DNA from: Luteimonas arsenica | GTDB taxonomy: Bacteria > Pseudomonadota > Gammaproteobacteria > Xanthomonadales > Xanthomonadaceae | Assembly: GCF_004352825.1 (NCBI RefSeq) | Contig: NZ_SJRW01000001.1 | Span: 992,001 to 1,056,000, forward strand | Reading direction: 5' to 3' | Length of the DNA: 64,000 bases | In this document: positions 28,016-36,738 of the stretch, piece by piece | Position numbering within the stretch: position 1 is the first letter of the stretch | How the letters are laid out: each line of letters begins with the position of its first letter | Translations under genes and position numbers: made by a program | The notes under the pieces: generated by a model | The model's database searches: none | What the model saw: the letters and a program-made list of their open reading frames with translations, nothing else | What the model was told of the DNA's origin: nothing

Positions 28016-29778
28016 GCGGTGCATCCGCCAGTGCGCTGTACGCCACCCCGGCGGGGCTGGAGCGGCCGCTGCGCGTGGTGCTGGCGGCATCGTCGGATCT
28101 GCCCGGCTGGCTGGACGCCTTCGCCGCCGTTGCGCGCCAGCACGCGTGGGTGGAGGTCACCGTGCTCGAAGGCCCCGAGACGCGGCTTCCGACGGTGCGC
28201 GACGTGGCATCGGGCCTGCGCCTGTTCCTGGCCTGGGAGCGCCTGCTTCGTCCGGACGCCAATGCCAGCCTGATGCCCGCGACACCTTCCAGGGCAGCGC
28301 GCGGCGCTGGTGACGAACGGCTTTCGTCCCTGTCGCTGCTGGAAGCACGGGTCGAGCACCTTCAGCCGGATGTCGTGCTCCTGGCCGGGCCGCAGGCATG
28401 GGCGGCCTCCCTCGCGCGCCACGCGCCGTGGGGGTGCTGGCAGATCGATGCCGGCCTCACCGATCCGCGCCACGCCGGCCTGTCGCTGCTGGCGCCGCTG
28501 CTGCGCGGCGAGGCGTCGACCCACGTCGGCCTCACGCTTGATGACGGCAGCGGATCCAGCGTCCCACTGGCGCACAGCCGGGTAAAGACGCGTGCGACCG
28601 CGTTCCTGCTGACCCGTGACGACGCGTACCGCAAGCTGCCGCCACTGCTGCTGCGCTCATTGCACGGGATCGCTTCCCGGCAGCCCCCAGCGAAGCGCGG
28701 TGCCGTGCGGACGCTGCGGCTGCAGCCCGAAGCCGTGCCGGTTCGCGCCGCGGGCCTGCGCCTGCTGGCATCGACCCTCAGGGCGCAGGTGGCTTCGGTG
28801 GTCTCGCGCCTGAAGAGCCAGGACTGGTCACTGGTCGTGCGCGAGGCCAGATCGCCGATGGATCCCGGATCCCCGGTGCTCGATGCGTACCGGATCCTCC
28901 AGGGCAGCCGCGGGTGGTGGGCCGATCCCTGCATGGTCGACGCCGGAGGACGGAAGCTGGTTTTCGTCGAGGAGATGGATCCGGCCACGGGGCTGGCCCG
29001 CATCGCCTGTGCGGAGCTGGCCGACGGCGGTGCGCGCGACCTCGGCATCGTCCTCCAGGAGCCGGGACACCTGTCCTTCCCGCAGGTGTTCAACTGGCAG
29101 GGACAGTGGCAGCTGATGGTCGAGTCCGGCTATGACCGTCGCGTCAGTCTGTACCGTGCCGTCGACTTCCCCCGCGAATGGACCCGCGTGCGCGACCTGC
29201 TCACGGGCTGGGCCTGCGTGGATCCCGTGCTGCACGAGCATGAGGGCCGCTGGTACCTGTTCGTCAACGTGGCCGAGAGCGGCAACAGCACCAGCGAAGA
29301 CCTGTTCCTGTTCGTCGCGGCAAGCCCGGAAGGACCGTTCACGCCGCATCCCGCCAGTCCCATCGTGTGCGACGTGGGACGCGCGCGCATGGCCGGCCGG
29401 ATATTCACCCACCGCGGCCGCCTCATCCGTCCCGGCCAGGACTGCGGTCCCTGCTACGGCAGTGCGATCGTGTTCAACGAGATCCTCGAGCTTGGGCCGG
29501 ACACCTATCGGGAGCGGGTGCTGTCGCGGTTCGCCGCCAGCCAGGTCGGTGCAGTCGATGCCTGCCACTCCTACAGCAGCGACGGCGGCATCGAGGTGCT
29601 CGATATCCTCGGTAGGCCGCCGGCCGGCGCGGACAGGCTTGAACTGCTGGATGGTGGATGCGCTCGAGGTGCCGCCAGGGCAGCGGCCCCGGAATCGGGT
29701 GCCAGCGCTGTACGGGGTGCGATCCCCGAGCGGTTCGCGGGCGCCGCGCGATCGCCAGCGAAAGCCGCCGGCGAATGA
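28012..29778 (+). CDS. GINT1-like beta-propeller glycosyltransferase-associated protein with formyltransferase-like N-domain
   Basis: This protein has 588 residues. Residues 1-230 look like the Rossmann part of methionyl-tRNA formyltransferase-type proteins (VVLAASSDLPGW, then PDVVLLAGPQAW). Residues of about 290-545 resemble the N-terminal domain of plant glucosamine inositolphosphorylceramide transferase 1, a five-bladed propeller: WWADPCMV, VEEMDPATG, GHLSFPQVF, PVLHEHEGRWYLFVN and GRLIRPGQDCGPCYG. In bacteria such proteins occur in EPS loci, but their reaction is not established; substrate recognition or transfer of a modified sugar is plausible. The C-terminal 60 residues are low-complexity Ala/Pro/Arg. 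ATGA overlaps on both sides keep it in the operon between hydrolase and flippase. Confidence 0.75.
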   Translation: MSGASASALYATPAGLERPLRVVLAASSDLPGWLDAFAAVARQHAWVEVTVLEGPETRLPTVRDVASGLRLFLAWERLLRPDANASLMPATPSRAARGAGDERLSSLSLLEARVEHLQPDVVLLAGPQAWAASLARHAPWGCWQIDAGLTDPRHAGLSLLAPLLRGEASTHVGLTLDDGSGSSVPLAHSRVKTRATAFLLTRDDAYRKLPPLLLRSLHGIASRQPPAKRGAVRTLRLQPEAVPVRAAGLRLLASTLRAQVASVVSRLKSQDWSLVVREARSPMDPGSPVLDAYRILQGSRGWWADPCMVDAGGRKLVFVEEMDPATGLARIACAELADGGARDLGIVLQEPGHLSFPQVFNWQGQWQLMVESGYDRRVSLYRAVDFPREWTRVRDLLTGWACVDPVLHEHEGRWYLFVNVAESGNSTSEDLFLFVAASPEGPFTPHPASPIVCDVGRARMAGRIFTHRGRLIRPGQDCGPCYGSAIVFNEILELGPDTYRERVLSRFAASQVGAVDACHSYSSDGGIEVLDILGRPPAGADRLELLDGGCARGAARAAAPESGASAVRGAIPERFAGAARSPAKAAGE

Positions 29779-31292
29779 GCAACATCCCGGATTCCGCAGC
29801 CACGCCCGGCCAGCAGCACGTGGAACAGCGCCGCAAGCTCCCGAGCATGGCCACGCATTACCTGCGCTATTCGGCGTCGAATGCGCTGGTGCTGGTGGCC
29901 GGCTTCATTTCCTTCCCCATCCTGACGCGGCTCCTGGACAACACGCAGTTCGGCATCCTCAGGTACTACGAGACCTTCATGCTGATCGGCATCGGGATCG
30001 TGAAGCTGGGGGCGCCGCACGCGATCGTCCGCCTCTATCCCTACGACGGCGATCCGGCCAGGGTCACCGGCTTCGGCACCAACATGGTGCTGCTGCCGCT
30101 GCTGATCTCGGGCGTGCTGTGGTTGCTGTGCGCGTTCGGGCTCGCGGTATGGAGCCTGGTGCTCGGCCGCGACCCGGGGCTGATCCTGTGGTGCGCGCTG
30201 CTCCTCACGCCGATGATGGCCGGGATCGCGATCGTGCAGTCGGTGATGCGCGCCAGCGAACGCTCCGACATCGTCATGACCACGCGCATCGCCGGTCGCC
30301 TTGCGGAACTGGGGCTGGTGCTGGCCGCGGTGATTCTCGTGCAGCAGAGCGCCCTTGCCGTGTTCGGCGCGAAGATGCTCGCCGCCGCGCTGCTGCTGGC
30401 CTGGCTGCTGCATTGGCTGCGCAGGAACGTGCACTTCGCGCGCGATGCGGTCGACTTCGGCGCGCTGCGCAAGGGTCTGGTCTATGGCCTTCCGCTGATG
30501 GCGCATGAAATCGCCTACGGCGTGCTTTCGAACATCGACCGGGTGCTCCTGAAGGGCATCACCGGGGATTTCGCGCAGGTCGGCATCTACACCATCGGCT
30601 GGGCGCTGGCGATGCAGGTGACGCTGTTCATCGACGCGACCCTGTCGGAAGCCTTCGTCCCGGTGGCGAACAGGGCCTACGAGACCGGCGGCAACCTGGC
30701 GGTGCGCGAGCTGAAGGAGCGGGTGCTGGTCCCGATGACCTATGCCGTGGTCGCGATCGTGGCGCTGGTGTTCGTGACCGGGCATGACGCGATCGTGGCC
30801 CTGAGCGGGCCGTCCAAGGCCGCGTCCGGGCCGGTGTTCGTCGTCCTCGGGATGGCCGTGGCGGCGAACTCGCTGTTCGGCATCTCCAGCTTCGGCCTGC
30901 TGCTCAAGAACCGGACGATGGTGGTGCTGGTGATCACGGTCCTGACCATGCTCCTGAACATCGCGCTCAATCTCGTCCTGATCCCGCGCCAGGGTTACAT
31001 GGGCGCGGCATGGGCGGGGGCGATCAGCTACACGGCGATGAGTGCCATGCAGTTCGCGTGTTGTCCGAAAGGGCTTGTGCAGTGGCCGAGCGCGCGGACC
31101 CTGGCCCTGTCGCTCGCGTGCGGGGGCGTGTTCGTGTTCGTGGCGCGGGGCATCGATCTTTTCGGCCTGGATGGTGCGTGGCAGCGCCTGTTCGCCGCTG
31201 GCGGGCTGCTGCTGGTGCTGTACGCGCTTCCGGTGTTCGCGCTCGACCCGGGCTTCCGCCGGTCGGTGCTGGCGTTCGGCAGCCGCGGCTGA
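29775..31292 (+). CDS. Wzx-like polysaccharide flippase
   Basis: This protein has 505 residues and about 12-14 hydrophobic segments, in the MOP/MATE-like polysaccharide-exporter family. The N-terminal stretch with FPILTRLLDNTQFGILRYYE and the middle PLMAHEIAYGVLSNIDRVLL are typical of Wzx proteins. It should flip undecaprenyl-diphosphate-linked repeat units from the cytoplasmic to the periplasmic side of the inner membrane. The start overlaps the preceding stop (ATGA at 29775), and a strong terminator 17 bp after the stop closes the operon. It is the only transporter in the megasynthase block, so if the peptide is attached to the lipid-linked sugar this protein would move both (inference). 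Confidence 0.9.
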   Translation: MSNIPDSAATPGQQHVEQRRKLPSMATHYLRYSASNALVLVAGFISFPILTRLLDNTQFGILRYYETFMLIGIGIVKLGAPHAIVRLYPYDGDPARVTGFGTNMVLLPLLISGVLWLLCAFGLAVWSLVLGRDPGLILWCALLLTPMMAGIAIVQSVMRASERSDIVMTTRIAGRLAELGLVLAAVILVQQSALAVFGAKMLAAALLLAWLLHWLRRNVHFARDAVDFGALRKGLVYGLPLMAHEIAYGVLSNIDRVLLKGITGDFAQVGIYTIGWALAMQVTLFIDATLSEAFVPVANRAYETGGNLAVRELKERVLVPMTYAVVAIVALVFVTGHDAIVALSGPSKAASGPVFVVLGMAVAANSLFGISSFGLLLKNRTMVVLVITVLTMLLNIALNLVLIPRQGYMGAAWAGAISYTAMSAMQFACCPKGLVQWPSARTLALSLACGGVFVFVARGIDLFGLDGAWQRLFAAGGLLLVLYALPVFALDPGFRRSVLAFGSRG

Positions 31293-31309
31293 GTCCGGCG
31301 CACGAAAAA

Positions 31310-31331
31310 GGGCGGGCCTTGCGGCCCGCCC
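31310..31331. terminator. Strong, probably bidirectional terminator
   Basis: A perfect 9-bp stem, GGGCGGGCC with GGCCCGCCC and loop TTGC, is preceded by AAAAA and followed by CTCGTT. It lies between the flippase stop (31292) and the convergent beta-helix gene stop (31348), and can serve both strands. Confidence 0.85.
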
Positions 31332-31347
31332 TCGTTGCCTGCGTCGC

Positions 31348-33162
31348 TCAGTTCGCGAAGATGGCGTCGTACATCCTGCGCACCAGTGCTGTCAGGGCCT
31401 GGGGCCTGGACGCCGGCTGTTCATCGGGGGTGGCCCGCTGTGCGGGGGCCGCGGTGCCGGTCGAACCGTTGCCCGGCACCGGTGCCGCGCGGAGGCGGCC
31501 CTTGTTCCCGCTCCCGGGATTGCTGGGAAGCGGCGGTGCGTTGCCGCCGGTCCGCATCCGGTTGGACGGCGGATCCTCGGGCGGCACGCCGGCGTCGGAG
31601 CCGTATTCGTAGGCACCGATGTCGTTGGCCACGCCCACCGGGCGCGCCCCGTCGAGGAAGTCGGTGGTGACGGCGGCGATCCGCGGCGCCGTATCGATCG
31701 CGGGGCTGCCGGCGAGCGGCTCCGCGTCGAAGGCGGCCAGGCTCATGTTGGTGAGCTTCGGGTTCTGGCTGCAGCTCACGCCCGAGGGGCAGGAGGACAC
31801 GTTCCACGCCAGGTTGCCGGAGATCGACTTCGTGCCCGGCGCATTGCCGGCGTTGAACGGCCGTGCCTGGCCATTGACGAAGTAGGGGAAGCCCACGGCG
31901 ATGTTGTTGAGGATGTTGATGCGATCCGAAGACTGTCCACCGGTGTGGACGATCTGCGCATCGCCTTCGCCGGCGAGGGTGTTATGGCGGACGGTGACGG
32001 TGTCGTTGCCGGTGAGGTTGAGGAGCAGGGTGGCGCCGTAGGCGCGGCAGCTTTCGCTGTCCTGCATGGTGTACTTGCCCTTGAAGAAGGTGCAGTGGCC
32101 GACGATGACGGAGTTTTCGATCAGGGCGTTGCCGGTGACCTTGACCTGGTTGCCGGCGTTGGCGACGGCATAGACGCGGCGGAGGGTGACGCTGGAATCG
32201 TTGCCGCCGTCCATGTAGAGCAGGTCGAGGCCGTCGGAGGTGTTGTGGTGGATGTAGGCGTCCTCGATCAGCCAGTGGCCGCCGGTGGCGGCGGTGCCGA
32301 GTCCGTCGCCGTAGCCGCCGGACTGCTGTCCCCAGCAGGCCCAGGCTTCGCCGGTGGCGACGCGTTCGCCGCAGCCGTTCCAGCCGATCTCGATGTCGCG
32401 CATGACGATGTTGCCGGAGTTGGAGGAACTTCCGGAGCCGAGGTCGCCGACCCATCCGGCGGTGCCGTTGCGGTTGAGCTTGACGCGCTCGAGGGTCCAG
32501 TCGGTGAGTCCGCCGGCCTGGATGCCGCGTGCGCCAAGGCCGTGGAAGTTCATGTCATGGAGCCAGACGTTGCGCGAGTTGCTGGCGTAGAGTCCGCCAC
32601 GCGCCCAGGCGCCGCCGCTCTGGCAGCCTGCGGAGGGGTGTCCGTAGACGCAGTCGCTGAGGTCGGTGACCTCGAGGTGTCCGATCTCGACGTTGGAGCT
32701 GTTGGTGAGGTCGATGACGCGGTGGATGCCGTTGATGCCGGCGAGCTTGGGCACGCTGCCGCCGGTCCTGCCGAGGATGCGGGTGCGGTTGGAGGTGCTG
32801 CCGCTGGGCACGGGCTGCATGGCACTGCCGATCTGGTAGGTGCCGCTGCCGATATAGAGGGTGTCGCCGCCGGCGATGCGTGCGGCGCCTGATGCGGGGA
32901 GTGCGACGAGGGGGCTGTTCCAGGCGCAGGCCTGAGCGGAGCCGCTGCCGGGGTAGGCCGCGTCGCTGCGGCCGGTGCACTGGGCGGCGCTGCCGCCGTC
33001 GGTGCGGACGTAGTACGTGGCGGCCTGGGCCGAACCGATGGCGCCGAGGCCGAGTGAAGCGAGAAGCAGGAAACGGGTCAGTGAACGGGGCTTGGGGGAA
33101 ACCGGTAAGTCAGGGCATAACGATAAGGGAGGGTGGAACTGGGCGTTGGAAGCGTGGGGCAC
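31348..33162 (-). CDS. Secreted right-handed parallel beta-helix protein 1
   Basis: This protein has about 604 residues from a GTG at 33162 that has GGAG 8 bases upstream; an in-frame ATG lies 57 bp further up. A signal peptide ends at AQA (SLTRFLLLASLGLGAIGSAQA), giving a mature start near ATYYVRTDGG. The body has short beta-helix coils such as SNVEIGHLEVTD, RNVWLHDMNFHG and NIVMRDIEIG, plus several cysteine pairs, like pectate-lyase or P-fold proteins. A GSPAIDT...RPVGVANDIGAYEYG stretch is the usual end of this class. A Pro/Ser/Gly-rich tail of about 85 residues follows, ending with a basic helix. It probably acts on or binds polysaccharide outside the cell. The region 31921-33014 is almost identical to part of the second copy. 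Confidence 0.85.
   Translation of the reverse strand: MPHASNAQFHPPLSLCPDLPVSPKPRSLTRFLLLASLGLGAIGSAQAATYYVRTDGGSAAQCTGRSDAAYPGSGSAQACAWNSPLVALPASGAARIAGGDTLYIGSGTYQIGSAMQPVPSGSTSNRTRILGRTGGSVPKLAGINGIHRVIDLTNSSNVEIGHLEVTDLSDCVYGHPSAGCQSGGAWARGGLYASNSRNVWLHDMNFHGLGARGIQAGGLTDWTLERVKLNRNGTAGWVGDLGSGSSSNSGNIVMRDIEIGWNGCGERVATGEAWACWGQQSGGYGDGLGTAATGGHWLIEDAYIHHNTSDGLDLLYMDGGNDSSVTLRRVYAVANAGNQVKVTGNALIENSVIVGHCTFFKGKYTMQDSESCRAYGATLLLNLTGNDTVTVRHNTLAGEGDAQIVHTGGQSSDRINILNNIAVGFPYFVNGQARPFNAGNAPGTKSISGNLAWNVSSCPSGVSCSQNPKLTNMSLAAFDAEPLAGSPAIDTAPRIAAVTTDFLDGARPVGVANDIGAYEYGSDAGVPPEDPPSNRMRTGGNAPPLPSNPGSGNKGRLRAAPVPGNGSTGTAAPAQRATPDEQPASRPQALTALVRRMYDAIFAN
31921..33014 (-). repeat. Long direct repeat, copy 1 (beta-helix gene core)
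   Basis: The repeat aligns to 38944-40037 with a constant offset of 7023 bp and no gaps. I count five mismatches (31924, 31936, 31984, 32935 and 32996), and 31985-32934 is identical over 950 bp. Homology continues at lower identity before 31921. Such identity in two complex genes points to recent duplication or ongoing gene conversion. Confidence 0.95.
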
Positions 33163-33472
33163 GGTAGAGCTCCGGAAGGATTTCGGGGGAAAGGTCCATC
33201 CGTGGTCCAGGTCGCGCACTTTAGGGGGGGATGCCTGCTTTCATGTACCCGAAAGTTCTGTAATTGTGGGTTGTGTCGCATTTTTCCCGCCCCGGCTTCT
33301 GCATTTGCGACCCTTGTCCGTGGTAAAGAGCCCCGTTCAGCTTTTGTTTGAATCGCTTGTTTGCCCACGGTCCGGCCCGCCCCGGCGTTGGCCCCCCGGG
33401 CGTTCTTCCTGCGTTTGCCTGCACAGGCGGCCACGTTCCCGCGTGGCCGCGCATGCGCGAGGAAAATTGTCG
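33163..33472. promoter_or_regulatory. Divergent intergenic region between beta-helix gene 1 and methyltransferase 1
   Basis: This 310-bp gap has no ORF worth calling and is clearly richer in A and T than its surroundings around 33240-33360. An inverted pair GTCGCA (33275-33280) and TGCGAC (33306-33311) may be a regulator site. Promoters for both divergent genes must lie here, but I cannot point to convincing -35/-10 pairs. Confidence 0.4.
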
Positions 33473-34408
33473 ATGCACTGGAAGATCAAGGCAGCGATCC
33501 AGAACGCCATTGCCGTCCTGCCGGCGTCGGTCTCCTATCCGGCCCAGTTCTGGCTCCAGAGGCGGTTCGGTGGGCTGAGGGCGATGAATCCGGTCGACCG
33601 GCTCTCCGCCGGGATCGAGACCTGGAAGCGGATCCAGGCCCTGGGCCAGGATCCCTCCGGCAAGGTGTTCTTCGAGGTGGGCACCGGGCGCGTGCCCGTG
33701 GTGCCGCTGGCGTACTGGCTGCTGGGCGCGGACCGGACGGTCACCATCGACCTCAATCCCTACCTGCGGGCGGACCTGGTCGAGGAGAGCATCGGCTACA
33801 TCCGCGACCATGCCGGGGAGATCAGGGGCCTGTTCGGTCCATTGCTTCGCGAGGAGCGGATGGCGGCGCTGCTGGAATTTGCCGATGGCGGCTTTTCGCT
33901 GGAGCGCTTCCTTTCACTGTGCCGCATCGAATACATCGCCCCCGGCGATGCCGCCCACACCGGGCTTCCCGACGGATCGATCCACTTCCACACCTCGTAC
34001 ACCGTGCTCGAGCACATCCCCGAACCGGTGCTCGAATCCATCATGGTGGAGGGCGAGCGGGTGCTCGCGGACAACGGCCTGTTCATCCACCGGATCGACT
34101 ACAGCGACCACTTCTGGCATTCGGACGAACGGATATCCGCGATCAATTTCCTGCAGTTCTCGGACAGGCGCTGGCAGAGGTTCGCAGGCAACCGCTACAT
34201 GTACGTCAACCGCCTGCGCCACGACGACTACCTGCGACTGTTCGAATCCACGGGCCAGCGGATCGTGATGGACGAACCGAAGGTGGACCCGAAGTCGCAG
34301 CAGCTGCTGCAGGAGGGCGGCATCCGCCTGGATGCGCGGTTCAGCGCCAAGCCGTTGGATATCCTCGCCATCAAGGGCGCATGGATCGCATCGCGCAAGG
34401 CCGCCTAG
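33473..34408 (+). CDS. Class I SAM-dependent methyltransferase 1
   Basis: This protein has 311 residues. Motif I is FFEVGTGRVPVVPLAYWL (about 65-82), followed by an acidic loop after strand 2 (TIDLNPYLRADL). SIHFHTSYTVLEHIPEP corresponds to motif II and the post-motif VLEH of class I methyltransferases. The C-terminal half (LFIHRIDYSDHFWHSDERIS and RLRHDDYLRLFE) matches the arrangement in the next gene's product, so the two are paralogues in convergent orientation. In an EPS locus the likely role is methylation of a sugar or of a lipid-linked intermediate. The substrate is unknown. Its stop codon overlaps the stop of the neighbour in one CTAG. Confidence 0.82.
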   Translation: MHWKIKAAIQNAIAVLPASVSYPAQFWLQRRFGGLRAMNPVDRLSAGIETWKRIQALGQDPSGKVFFEVGTGRVPVVPLAYWLLGADRTVTIDLNPYLRADLVEESIGYIRDHAGEIRGLFGPLLREERMAALLEFADGGFSLERFLSLCRIEYIAPGDAAHTGLPDGSIHFHTSYTVLEHIPEPVLESIMVEGERVLADNGLFIHRIDYSDHFWHSDERISAINFLQFSDRRWQRFAGNRYMYVNRLRHDDYLRLFESTGQRIVMDEPKVDPKSQQLLQEGGIRLDARFSAKPLDILAIKGAWIASRKAA

Positions 34409-35334
34409 CTGTGTAGGCCCGGGGTCCTGTCGACAACCATCCAGAAGCCGAGCCAGGTCAGGTCCGCGGTCGGAATGTCGCGGAATCCGGCGGCCAGTCC
34501 GGCGCGTATCCGGTCGATGTCCTCGGGCGCCAGCTGGCCGGTGTCGGCAAGTGCCCTGAACCTCAGCCCGTGGCGGTGGACGAGTTCCCTGTACTTGTCG
34601 ACGCGCCAGCGGTTGGGATTGCCCTTGTGGCTGTTCATGAGCCGATAGGCGGGCTCGGGCCAGGTCAGGAAGTCGAAGGGCAGGTAGCGATCCATGCCGT
34701 GGCTCTTCAGGTCGACCTTGTGGATGGCGACGCCGTCGGCGCGGAGGGCCGCGGCCATGTCGGCGATCGTCATGTCGAGCTGGTCGACGTGCTCGAGGAC
34801 CGCGCGGGACACGATCAGGTCGTAGCTGTCCGGCCGGTCGATCAGGCCGTCGGGGGTGACCACGTAGCGGACGGCTTCGGGATCGAGGCCGCTGGCCGGG
34901 TCGCCGAACTCCTTGAACGCCCGGCGCGCCCGGTCCCGCTGCGGGGGATCCAGCGAATCGATGATCGCAAGATAGGTGCGGATGTTGGTGTCGCTGATCC
35001 GCTGGATCGGGAAGCGGTCCACGCAGTGCACCGACGCCGCGCCGTGGGCGTACATCAGCAGGGCCACCGCCAGCACGTCGCCGGGGCCGTACTCGAGCAC
35101 CGACTTGCCGGCCAGGTATTCGTCCGCGGGCCTGCCGTCGGCCAGCCGTTCCATGTACTCGTTGAAGCAGCGGATGAAGTAGGCGGCGATCTCCGCCGGT
35201 TCTTCGCTGCCCTTGCCGCGGCCGGTCTGCCGGGTCAGGCCGAAGTACAGGCCCGGCGTGAAACGGGCCATCTGGTTGGTCAGTACCGCCTTGGCGAAGC
35301 GGACGGCATCGCGTCCAGGGCTCTCCGAATACAT
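34405..35334 (-). CDS. Class I SAM-dependent methyltransferase 2
   Basis: This protein has 309 residues. Motif I is SVLEYGPGDVLAVALL (78-93), followed by VHCVDRFP and DLIVSRAVLEHVDQ. It shares domain order and C-terminal motifs (AIHKVDLKSHGMDRYLPFDFLTW and VDKYRELVHRHG) with methyltransferase 1. The start at 35334 has GGGAG at good distance. It reads toward methyltransferase 1 and shares a palindromic CTAG as stop, so neither gene has room for a terminator and transcripts may interfere. Probably a sugar or glycolipid methyltransferase of the EPS pathway; the substrate cannot be read from sequence. Confidence 0.82.
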   Translation of the reverse strand: MYSESPGRDAVRFAKAVLTNQMARFTPGLYFGLTRQTGRGKGSEEPAEIAAYFIRCFNEYMERLADGRPADEYLAGKSVLEYGPGDVLAVALLMYAHGAASVHCVDRFPIQRISDTNIRTYLAIIDSLDPPQRDRARRAFKEFGDPASGLDPEAVRYVVTPDGLIDRPDSYDLIVSRAVLEHVDQLDMTIADMAAALRADGVAIHKVDLKSHGMDRYLPFDFLTWPEPAYRLMNSHKGNPNRWRVDKYRELVHRHGLRFRALADTGQLAPEDIDRIRAGLAAGFRDIPTADLTWLGFWMVVDRTPGLHS

Positions 35335-35546
35335 CGATCGTCTCCCAGTCGATGGCGCGGCAGGGGCGGCCTTCGGGCACGGCCGGCACCGCCGCGGGGG
35401 CATGCATCGGTGACAACGCAGGCCCGGCCCGGACAAGGACAGTCGCCGCGGGCATGCGTCGTCAGGGGCGGCGCCGTGACCGGCGGAAGCGGTGTTGCAC
35501 GTTCACCTGCAACGAGCGGTTCCTGTTCCTGGCAGAGGGGTGAGTG

Positions 35547-36689
35547 ATGCTGGAGGTGATGTTCTGGGGCGCGATCGCGATGCTCGCCTACATCTACGTG
35601 GGCTACCCGCTGCTGGCGATCGCGATCGGCCGGCTGTTCCCGCGCCACGTGCGCCGCGGCGACTGCGAGCCGTCGATCACCGTGATCATTTCCGCGTACA
35701 ACGAGGAAAAGAGCATCGCCGCCAAGATCCGCAACACGCTCTCGCTGGATTACCCGCGGGAGAAGCTGGACATCATCGTGGCTTCCGACGCGTCCATCGA
35801 CGGCACCGACGGGATCGTGCTCGGCTTCAACGATCCCCGCGTGCGGCTGCTCCGCGTGGAAGGGCGACTCGGCAAGACCGCCTGCCAGAACGCCGCGGCG
35901 GACGTTGCCACGGGCGACGTGCTGCTGTTCGCCGACGCCACCACGATGGTCGAGGCCAAGGCCCTGCGAGCGATGGCCAGGAACTTCAACGATCCCGACG
36001 TGGGCTGCGTGGCCGGGCGCCTGGTGTACACCTCGAAGCTGGCCGATGCGACCGGCAACGGCGGCACCTCCTACTGGAAGTACGAAAGCGCGCTGCGGAT
36101 GGCGGAGAGCGCGCTGGGCTCCCTGATCGGCGTCAGCGGCCAGCTCTATGCGGTGCGCGCGGCCGTGTACCGTCCGATCGCGCCGGACCTGATCAGCGAC
36201 TTCGTGATCGCCATGGATGTCCGCGAGATGGGTTTCCGCACCGTGCTCGAGCCCGGTGCGGTCTGCTTTGAGGAAACCCTCGACCGTTCCGACCAGGAAC
36301 TGTCCATGCGGGTCCGGGTGACCCTGCGCAGCCTGCTCGCGCTCGCCAGGAACCGCCACCTGCTGAACCCGCTGCGGTACGGGAGCTTCGCGTGGCAGCT
36401 GGGTTCGCACAAGCTGCTGCGCTACCTGTCGCCGGTGTTCTGGCTGGTCGCGCTGCTCGCCAACATCGCGCTCGCCCTGCAGGGGCAGGGGCAGTACGTG
36501 CTGCTGCTGCTGGCGCAGGTTGCCGGGATCGCGGTCGGCCTGCTCGGGTTCCATGCCAGCCGCAGGTTCGGAGGTTCGCGGCTGCTGGCCCAGCCCTACT
36601 ACTTCCTGCTGACCAATCTGTCATCGGCGATCAGCCTGGTGCGCTTCGCCAGGGGCGACAAGGTCGTGGTCTGGACGCCGCTGCGATGA
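35547..36689 (+). CDS. GT2 family membrane glycosyltransferase
   Basis: This protein has 380 residues. It has one N-terminal membrane segment (about 3-28), a GT-A domain with TVIISAYNEEKSIAAKI, ASDASIDGTDGI and LLFADATTM (the DxD-like site), a DQELSMRVRVTLRSL stretch in the place of the QxxRW motif, and three C-terminal membrane segments. It is related to hyaluronan/cellulose-synthase-like processive enzymes, but length and motif fit a single-sugar transferase for EPS repeat units. ATG 35547 was chosen over the adjacent GTG. The 212-bp gap before it is shared with the divergent methyltransferase 2. It probably forms an operon with asnB, 49 bp downstream. Confidence 0.88.
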   Translation: MLEVMFWGAIAMLAYIYVGYPLLAIAIGRLFPRHVRRGDCEPSITVIISAYNEEKSIAAKIRNTLSLDYPREKLDIIVASDASIDGTDGIVLGFNDPRVRLLRVEGRLGKTACQNAAADVATGDVLLFADATTMVEAKALRAMARNFNDPDVGCVAGRLVYTSKLADATGNGGTSYWKYESALRMAESALGSLIGVSGQLYAVRAAVYRPIAPDLISDFVIAMDVREMGFRTVLEPGAVCFEETLDRSDQELSMRVRVTLRSLLALARNRHLLNPLRYGSFAWQLGSHKLLRYLSPVFWLVALLANIALALQGQGQYVLLLLAQVAGIAVGLLGFHASRRFGGSRLLAQPYYFLLTNLSSAISLVRFARGDKVVVWTPLR

Positions 36690-36738
36690 TGCGGCGCCTG
36701 GCGCGCCATGGACGGAGCCGGCCGGGAGCTGCCTGAGC

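Noticed and set aside
31042..32892. Plus-strand open frame of 616 residues across the beta-helix gene, with a matching one at 38968-39915
   Set aside because: Both are mirror frames of the duplicated beta-helix genes (Val/Asp/Gly-rich); they are duplicated only because the DNA is.
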